Positions 56,444 through 64,000 of a DNA stretch of 64,000 bases are shown here, piece after piece. The notes under the pieces were generated by a model. That model was not told the origin of the DNA and ran no database searches. It saw nothing but the letters and a program-made list of their open reading frames with translations. Each line of letters begins with the position of its first letter. Positions within the stretch are counted from its first letter, which is position 1. A program made the translations under genes and the position numbers. The DNA is from Cocos nucifera (taxonomy: Eukaryota > Streptophyta > Magnoliopsida > Arecales > Arecaceae), in assembly GCA_006176705.1 (NCBI GenBank), contig QRFJ01001928.1, forward strand, positions 248,001 through 312,000, read 5' to 3'.

Positions 56444-57514
56444 CTATTTTTCAAGAAAGATGGCATGTCGACTCACAATCACATTGTGGTCTTCTGGAAT
56501 GTAGAAATAGTATCCTAATGACTCTTTAGGATATCCTATGAATCGAGCTCTAAAGGACCTAAACTCTAACTTGTCCGCTTGTTGTCTTTTGACATGAGCC
56601 GGACAACCCCAAATTCTGAGATGACTCAGACTTGGTTTCTTACCGTGCCATATCTCATACGGTGTGGTAGGAACGGTTTTAGAGGGAACCCTATTCAGTA
56701 AATAGATTGAAGTTAACAATGAGTGTCCCCAAAGAAAATCAGGGAGGTCTGTGAAGCTCATCATGGATCGAACCATATCCAATAGAGTCCGATTTCTCCG
56801 TTCTGAAACCCCGTTGAGTTGAGGTGTTCCTGGTGGAGTCCATTGAGAGACTATGCCATTTTCCTTAAGATAGTCTAGGAATTCCCGGCTAAGGTATTCA
56901 CCTCCTCGATCTGATCGAAGAACCTTAATGGGTTTTTCAGTTTGTTTTTCTACTTCATGTCTGAATTCTTTGAACTTTTCAAAAGCTTCAGACTTGTGTC
57001 TCATAAGATACACATACCCATACCTAGACAGATCATCGGTAAAGGTAATGAAGTAGACAAAATTGCCTCTAGCCGGCACATCAAATGGGCCGCACACATC
57101 AGTATGTACTAGGGCAAGGAGATCTGTGGCCCTCTCCCCATGTCCAACAAAAGGGAGTTTAGTCATTTTGCCTTGAAGACAAGATTCACAAGTTGGATAT
57201 GACTCAAAAGTCAATGGACTCAATAGCCCATTTTTCTCCAATTTGTTGATCCTATCTTCTGCTATATGACCTAATCTCAGGTGCCATAGATATCTGTCGT
57301 TTGGACTATCCCTAGGTCGTTTGGCATTCACGTTTTGCTCGATAGTTAAAACAGGTACATCAATATGTAGCTGATAAAGACCATTAATAAGGAAACCATT
57401 TGCAATTTTATTTCTTTCATAAAGAATGTTACAATGGTCCTTAAAGAAGGTGATCACATAACCTTCTTGTGCTAAGCATGAAACAGAAATCAAATTCCTG
57501 CTAGCTGCAGGCAC
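56444..57514 (-). pseudogene. Integrase of Copia element D, long open frame
   Basis: A 356-codon open stretch. Residues 1-120 hold the pre-integrase zinc domain: His at 78 and 83 (WHLRLGH) and the Cys pair at 109/112 (CESC). The catalytic core follows: Asp139 (VHTDVCGPF), Asp202 (LRSDRGGEYL) and Glu238 (NGVSERRNRT), with 35 residues between the last two, as in active integrases of the D,D-35-E type. A GKKPSLSHLRIWGCPAHVKR segment completes the C-terminal part. The stretch ends in a TAG at 56444-56446, where C also has TAG. Upstream a one-base insertion near 57525 separates it from the protease frame. Catalytic residues are complete, so this domain is recent or was recently under selection. 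Confidence 0.9.
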
Positions 57515-58223
57515 ATAATAACAGTCTTTTCAAAACTAAGTCTAAACCAGATGGTAATCGAAGAGGGTATGTTCCCACGGCTACTGCAGCAACTCTTGCT
57601 CCATTACCGATGCGTAGGATCATGTCTCCATCCCTCAGCCTCCTGCTATCCTCAAGACCCTGCATAGAAGTGCACAGATGAGCACTAGAACCAGAGTCAA
57701 GCACCCAACTGGATGCAGAAGAAACCGTAAGGTTAGACTCAATAACGAGCATACCTCCAGAAGGACCTTCCTTCTTGTTCTTCAGGGTGGCCAGGTAAGT
57801 AGGGCAGTTCCGCTTCCAATGGCCGTCGCTGTTGCAATGGAAACACTTTCCTTTGCCATCGGCCTTTTTCTTCGGTTCTGCCTTCTTCTTCTTTGATCCT
57901 TCCACCTTTTGCTTTTTCACAGACTTCTTTTTCTTTCCATAAGACTTTCTTTTGGAAGAAGTCCGTTCCATAGCAAGAACTGAGCCTTTAGAACCTTTCA
58001 TAGAAAGCTCAGCGGTAACCAGCATATTCATTAACTCGGCCAAGGAATTTTGAAGTTTATGCATGTGGTAATTCATGATGAATTGCCCATATGCATCAGT
58101 CAAGGATTGCAGAATAATATCGTTCTGCAGGTCCAAGTCCAACTTCACACCGAGCTTCTCAAGCTCTTCCATGTCCTTGATCATTGTCAGACAGTGATCT
58201 TGGACTGACTGCCCATCACGCAT
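57501..58223 (-). pseudogene. gag: Gag C-terminal half and protease of Copia element D
   Basis: A 240-codon open stretch. Residues 1-80 are the gag helical region (DHCLTMIKDMEELEKLGVKL, YHMHKLQNSLAELMNMLVTA). A Lys-rich stretch at 91-122 would bind RNA. The zinc knuckle at residues 127-140 (CFHCNSDGHWKRNC) fits CX2CX4HX4C exactly. The protease motif SWVLDSGSSAHLC at residues 172-184 has an intact D-S-G. The last 18 residues after YPLRLPSGLDLV are out of frame because of a one-base insertion in GTTTTGAAAAGAC, which should lead into the integrase frame. Confidence 0.9.
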
Positions 58224-58230
58224 CTTAGCC

Positions 58231-58608
58231 TTAAAAAGTCATTTTCGTGACTTGATATTTGGCTGCGCGACTCTGTTCACCAAACATCTCCTGCAGGTGA
58301 GCCAACATTTGGCGAGCAGTCCCGATATCTTCATGTTGGCGCTGGAGCTCATCAGACATCGAGCCCAACATGTAATATCTGGCCTTATTATCTTCGTCAA
58401 TCCATTTTTTCAGAGACGCTCTCTGTTCAGTGGATGGACGGGCTGGTAAGGTGGGAGGGTCCTGGTCCAAAACATGTGTTAACTTCTCGGAACCCAAAAT
58501 AATTTTGTAGTTCCTGAGCCAATCTTTATAATTGGGTCCAGTCAGTCTATGTGTGTCCAGGATACGTGCCAATGGGTTGGACGCAGACATTTTCCTGTAG
58601 AGAGTCAA
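58231..58608 (-). pseudogene. gag: Gag N-terminal half of Copia element D
   Basis: Start at the ATG at 58608 or, more likely, the second ATG at 58590 (MSASNPLARILDTHRLTGPN). The 125 codons include NYKDWLRNYKIILGSEKLTH, KKWIDEDNKARYYMLGSMSD and MLAHLQEMFGEQSRAAKYQV, the standard Copia gag core. A one-base insertion next to GTCACGAAAATGACTTTTT ends the frame; the next stretch continues with MRDGQSVQDHCLTMIKDMEE eight bases later. Element C shows the uninterrupted homologous region near 42425-42465. Confidence 0.9.
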
Positions 58609-60446
58609 AGATTCTAGTTAGATACTGTAATTTTGACTTGACCAATTTATTTAGGGATTTTATTTTTAAACAAATTAGCTCCCACTATTTTCTCGGATCC
58701 CTACACTCCCTCTGTAGAGATGCAAAAATCTCCACGATTAATGATTTCTAGTGGGTGGTGCGGTCTCACCAACTGACTCATCACCTCACCTAACAGTTAT
58801 TGGTGATGGGTTAGCCAATGAGTGAACAACTCTTGTTCAATGATTCTCTAATCATGGTGCACCCAAACTTGGTCTCTAATTCATGAATCTCACCGTATCC
58901 GGAATATTGATCCACTCCTTAGTTAAGTCAGACCCACCATTTGCATAGACTGGGTTCCTAATTGAGTCTCTCACCGTATCCAAAATATTGAGCCCAACTC
59001 ATCCTCCAGCCCATAGCATCCAATGCCTAATAGACATGGTTGCATCTTTTCCCGGTGCAACTGAGCCACTGTATCCAGCCGAGAACAATCAACCCCGGGA
59101 AGGGCCCGCACATCTACAATGGTGGAAGACCTCAGACTTAATCTTTTCTTAGGGAGAATTGATTCAGGTCTCATTAAACTAGACTTGGCTTAGTCATAAC
59201 AATTATGACTAACCTAGTGGCATGGGTTAGCTCGGATTATTGACCACCTCAGATCAGAACTGTGTCAACAGATATGGCCAGGTAAGTGAGACCGGTGGAA
59301 GGAATATGCCATTAACTCGTACAAGAACGCATTCAGGTCGAGTAGCTTCCAATTAAAAACCAGTCGGTCGTATGTGCCAAACTTACCTTAGACACCAAAT
59401 TGTTGAGTCAGAACCAATTGGGTTAGCCTACAATCCAGACTCTAACCTCTGAGCCTAATTAGGTCTTGCTTGATCGTGACTCGATCTTGACCCAGACTTA
59501 ATCCTATTAGGCTGGTCAATTTAAGCATTGTTGATCCCATCTAACCAACTCTTGATTCGGTTTGATCAACCGCTTAGACCTAATTGAGCTACCCAAGCCC
59601 GAACCCAGTATTATGAATATGTCTTAGATCTGAAATTCTCAATTTTAGACCTAATTAATATTCCATAAACTTAATTCTTAATTAAGTAGGGTTCATAAAC
59701 AAAATATGCACAATAAATCCTAGGGTTTCAGGATCTAGGGTTTTGCAGAAAGTAAGTTTTGGGTTTCTGATTAAGGACGAACACGCAGCACCCCTACACA
59801 TCATAAGAACACCCCATCGAATGGGAAGAGAGGGCCTTTAAACCCTTCTTCGTTCTTATGACCGGACGGCCAAGAGGAACGCCTTAATCAGGAACATTCA
59901 ATACTACAAAACAGTTTATAGATCTATATCATATATCTCATATACAAATTTAGATCTAATCATGGCATATTTTGCATACATCTCATGTATCGAATCATGC
60001 ATGTTTTTCAGATCTAAATTATCTCATAATAATCTAAAAAATTAGATTTAAATTGATCTAATCAAAATAAATTCTAATCTAGACAATTATGTAGAACTAT
60101 TCTACAACTAGTCTAGACATGCATCAATCATATCTCATATGATATTTAAAATTAAATAATTTTTATTTGCTATTTTTTAGATGTTATTATAACACTTATA
60201 ATATCAAAAAATAGTAAATAAAAGATCTAAAATATGATTTAATCAGATTAAATCAAAACATGCAAAGACTATTCTATAGAACTATTCTATTCTAGAACTA
60301 GTCATGCATATCTTCTAATCTTAGATCCAAATCATTTAATTTTAATTTTTTCTGATTTCAGATCTGATCACATCTCATGTGACATCTAAAATCAATTATT
60401 TTCTAATTAAAATAAATTTAAAATTAGATCTAAACAATTTTTAGAA
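58609..60446 (-). other. Leader of Copia element D
   Basis: 1.8 kb between primer site and gag without a convincing ORF. It matches both leader parts of element C and gives the empty site for element F. Confidence 0.85.
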
Positions 60447-60463
60447 CCATGGCTCTGATACCA
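60447..60463 (-). other. Primer binding site of Copia element D
   Basis: TGGTATCAGAGCCATGG on the minus strand, two bases after the LTR end. It is a full match to the usual initiator tRNA-Met complement. Confidence 0.92.
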
Positions 60464-60465
60464 GT

Positions 60466-62642
60466 TGAAGGGAAAATCCTGATTTCCCGGTCCAGGTTCG
60501 TTCAGATCTGATCAGATCAAGAGATATATTTCAAAAATTTTTTCTTTGATCTAATCAGATCTTGATATTTTCAGATCTAATTCTTATTATTTTAATAAAT
60601 AAAATAAAATAAAGATAAATTAAATCAAATTTAATTTACCTGATTTGGGTAATCCTATTACCCTGTTGATGATCCTGATTGCAGCGGAAGGTTCTGGATC
60701 TAGCCACGCAAGCGCCTGGCCTCTACCGGTATCCACTCGGGTTGGATCTGGAGATCCTCTTCTTCTCTATCACATCTCCAAAAATTAGATCTGGATCTGA
60801 TCTGGAGGATCTTCAAAACTCCTTTTGAAGATCAGCAGTCGTCCTTTGCAGCAGCGCAGCCTTCTTGCTTTTGATCGCCTTTCTCTTGATCTGAATCGCA
60901 CCAACCAAAAATCCAAAACTCCTTTTGGACGTGGAGAGCAAGGGGAGAAGGTGGTTTGGCATGGAGAAGGAGGGGAGAGGCAGCCTTGGGGCGTATGGGA
61001 AACTCTTATTCAATTCATTAATTGAGTTGGGCGCAGGGTCTTATTTATAGACTAAGCTGTGATCCAACTCCTCTTCTTCCCAACCAATCACAACCCTTTG
61101 TGAAATCAGATCTAAATCTGATTGGTGGAATAGAGTCCCCTGGATTCCTCCTTAGAGGGTGCCTAAGACCAGTCAAAGTTGGATTCTTAGAAGAACTCTA
61201 ATTGGAATCCAAAAAGGAGATGGAGTCCTTGTCCAACAAGGACTCCTAGGCGCCTCCAACTTGGGCACACGCCTAGGGTGGCGTGCGCCCTTCTCCTTGC
61301 CAGGTTCTGGCAGGGGGACAGGCCCCCACCAGCTCTCCAATAGGTGCATGACATGTGGTCAAAAGTCAAAGTGTCAATGGTCAACGTTTGACCAGTCAAA
61401 GGTAGACTTTTGACCAAAGTCAAAGAACAAGAAATGGCAGGTGACCAAAAATGGCAGGTAATGTCTTACAAAATAAGACAACCTTTTCTGACTTGGACAA
61501 CCTCCAGTCAGACCATATGAAGGCCTCTGATTGAGCACAAACTCCTTTGGCTCAGTCAGGACAACTTATTTATGATAGTAAAAGAAGAACGTTAGGTTCA
61601 ATCGAGTGCTAGCACGATTTCCTTGAACCTAATTGAATCTCATTCAGATCAATTGAACTAGATCAGTTCAATTGATGATCACCAGATTCAAACCCTTGTT
61701 TGTGTGACCCAGTTAGGTTCAGTTCTGTATGGTAATGGGATATGTCATGATCTCTATCATCGACATCATCGAAACTCCTTTCGATGGATCAGAACTCTTC
61801 TTGATTCGAACAGCTAGAATGATCGATCATCTAAATCATTCTAATTGCTCCCAAAATCCACCAGTGACACCTAGCAGTATATGGTGGCAACCCATCAGAG
61901 CTGAATGCGAACCTCTTGGTGCAGCTACCTGTGTGATTAAGTTCTTCTATCTTGAGCCCCGATCAGATTAGGGTTAAGGTGAACTCGTCAAACCCTAGTC
62001 TCTGTCATATGATGTAATCATTCGATTCGAGTCCAATGTGAAAATCTAAATAGAAACTCTTTCTATTATTTCACTCTACCATGGCCATGGGCTTCTGGAC
62101 TTGATTCTCATGATCATCATAGGGCTGCTCCTCTACCACCGAGGTAGATAGATTCCATCTTGATGCAATCCAGTTCCTACAATGAACATGCTATAGCCAA
62201 CATACACCTCAGGGTTCCATATGGCTAGGAGACCGAGTAATGGTGTAGTCAAACTATAACACCCTCAAGGTGAACTGCCGATGCATCTCAGGTCAAAGAA
62301 CCAGACACACTACTGCAGCATCGAGTCAGTCATTGACGAGAAGGTAGACTCCCTAATGACTACTCGAGGTGGTCACGCTCAGTGCCCTCGTTCTCTAACG
62401 AGTACCTGTACTCTCGCTCCGGTGTCTCCACACCGTAGACTCAAGACTCATCTACTAAAGAGAAGCGATTGTACACCAACCTTCCGGATCAATCACCATC
62501 CTCGTGATGATCCTATGGTCGGGAGCATTTTATGAGTTAATAATGATTATTCATGTCTTAAATTTTCAACTCTTGAAAATATGAATTATCATTACCATTA
62601 ACTCAAAGGATGTATCACAGACACTAAATACACATATGTGAT
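60466..62642 (-). repeat. 5' LTR of Copia element D, outer end missing
   Basis: Pairs with 52537-54713. The last 106 bases of the other LTR (54714-54819) have no counterpart: at 62642 the sequence switches to fragment E. TATA box at 61041-61052 (minus). Single-base length differences in short homopolymers separate it from the otherwise identical 3' LTR. Confidence 0.9.
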
Positions 62643-64000
62643 TTAAATTTTGGCCAAGGAATTCTGAAAGTTTTATGCGTGATAATCATATGAAATTGCC
62701 CAATGCATCAGTCAGGATTAGCATGAATATATGTTCTTATAGGTCCGGTCCAACTTCATCCCGAGTTCTCAAGCTCTTACCATGTCCTCTGATGTTGTCA
62801 GATAGTGATCTGGACTGACTGTCCATCCAACGCACTTAACCTTAAAAATCATTCGTGACTTGATATTGGCTGCGCACATCTTCACTGCAAACATTCCTAC
62901 AGGTGAGCCAACATTTGCGTGCATCCCATATCCTCATGTTGGCACTAGACTCATCAGACATCGGGCCCAATGTAATAATCGGCCTATTATCTCGTCTATC
63001 ACCCTTTTTCAACGTCTCTTTAACGATTGAACGGACTGTAGGTGGAGGGTCTAGAATTCCAAAACATGGATTAACTTCTCGAAACCCAAAATAATTTTAT
63101 AGTTCTGAGCCAATCTTTAAATTGGATCCGGGATCCAGTCTATGTGTGTCCAAGATATGGTCAATGGTGTGATAGAATTTTCCCTGAAGAGTCAAAGATC
63201 TAGTAGATATATTATAATTTTGACTTGACCAATTTATTTAAGAATTTTATTTTTAAATAAATAGCTCCCACTATTTCTCAAGATCTCAAACTCCTCTGAG
63301 ATGCAAAATCTCCATGATTAATGATTTCTCTAGTTGGTGTGCGTTCATACCACGATCTCATCACCTCAACTAACAGTTATGGGGGTGGTGAATGTTGGTT
63401 CTAGCTCAATGATTAGATAACTCTTTTTTTCAACTTTTCCTAATATGGTGCACCCAAACTTGATCTCTATATCAACCATAGAATCTCATCGATCCAGAAT
63501 ACATTGATCCACTCCTTAGTATAAGTATCTGACCACCATTTCATGAACTGAGATTCCTAATTGAGTCTCTCACGTATCTCATACATTGAGCCCAACTCAT
63601 CCCCATAGCGATATCGCCAATTGCTAATGAACCATTGATGTCAATCTTATCTCGATGCAGAAAGCTACTGATACATCCATCGGAGAACGAATCAATGCTC
63701 TCGAATGGCCTCCGCACATCTACAGAGGTGGAAGACCTCATAATTCTTTCTTAGAAGAAGTTGATTCAGGTCTCATTAAACTAGACTTGGCTTATCATAA
63801 CAATAAACAATATACTAAACCTAGTGCATGGTTAGCCTCGATTATGACATACCCAGATCAGAATGTGTCAAACGATATCCAGGTAAGTGAAGACCGATGA
63901 AGGAACATGCCATTAACTCGATAAAAAATGCATCTAGGTCGAGTAGCTTCCAATAAAAATACACTCCGATGCTTATTGTGCCTAACTTCAATCTTAGACA
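62643..64000 (-). mobile_element. Fragment E: gag and leader of another C/D-family Copia copy
   Basis: Homologous throughout to D at about 58031-59395 in the same orientation: gag core first (GGCCAAGGAATTCTGAAAG matches D at 58039), then the leader. It differs from D by very frequent one- to three-base insertions and deletions as well as substitutions, so no gag frame stays open for long. It starts exactly at the truncated D LTR and runs off the window. It could be an old copy joined to D by recombination or deletion, or poorly resolved sequence. Confidence 0.85.

Larger units (their letters stand above)
52537..62642 (-). mobile_element. Copia element D, best preserved element, 5' LTR incomplete
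   Basis: Minus-strand Copia element of 10.1 kb: 3' LTR 52537-54819, RNase H/RT, integrase, protease/gag, a 1.8 kb leader, primer site, and 5' LTR 60466-62642. The 5' LTR lacks its outer 106 bases and joins directly to fragment E. The LTRs are near identical over about 1.8 kb. Coding regions keep their catalytic residues over long open stretches (up to 356 codons) but are separated by a few single-base shifts, one stop and one deletion. It is the same family as C. Because the outer 5' LTR end is missing, no target duplication can be tested. Confidence 0.93.

Overview
The window is plant nuclear DNA made almost entirely of nested LTR retrotransposons. I see no rRNA, tRNA, CRISPR or bacterial feature, and no host gene that reads open from end to end. 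Large Copia and Ty3/Gypsy elements, their tRNA-Met primer sites (TGGTATCAGAGC type), CACTA transposon ends and AT-rich spacers with GT..AG introns point to a flowering plant. A monocot, perhaps a palm, is my guess from the general look of the families and is not proven here. Nearly every transposon reading frame is broken by stops and frameshifts, and differences between paired LTRs are mostly transitions, as expected of old methylated repeats.

Layout. (1) 1-3775: AT-rich spacer with a compound microsatellite, an exon-like transposon scrap and, at 2690-3545 on the minus strand, a GC-rich gene start with a TATA box whose reading frame is disrupted. (2) 3776-4256: the end of a CACTA transposon. 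(3) 4257-48517: Gypsy element A (Tat-like, plus strand, 5' truncated), split by three insertions. Its order is gag, protease, RT, RNase H, a second RNase H, integrase, a repeat block, and then a long coiled-coil ORF on the opposite strand. Element G (11551-30630, gag only) sits in that antisense ORF, and Gypsy element B (14740-24144, minus strand, TSD CTAAG) sits inside G. Copia element C (31231-46854, TSD CATTA) also sits in the antisense ORF and itself carries element F (34136-41015, minus strand, gag only, TSD GATCT). Copia-like element H (48518-51730) cuts the 3' LTR of A. (4) 51731-52310: a second CACTA end, inserted in the 5' LTR of H, with a C-rich minisatellite. (5) 52537-62642: Copia element D (minus strand), the best preserved element and the same family as C. 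(6) 62643-64000: a fragment (E) of another minus-strand copy of the C/D family, running off the window.

The order of events can be read from the stack: A first; then G, C and H into A; B into G; F into C; CACTA into H. Two junctions are supported by reading frame as well as by target duplications, because removing G and C reconnects the antisense coiled-coil ORF of A in frame.

Points deserving attention are the antisense coiled-coil ORF shared by A and B, the gag-only elements F and G with many internal copies of the primer-site core TGGTATCA, clusters of short palindromic motifs upstream of the TATA box in three LTR families, a stop codon shared at one position by C and D, and signs of mosaic LTRs or assembly error in D and E.
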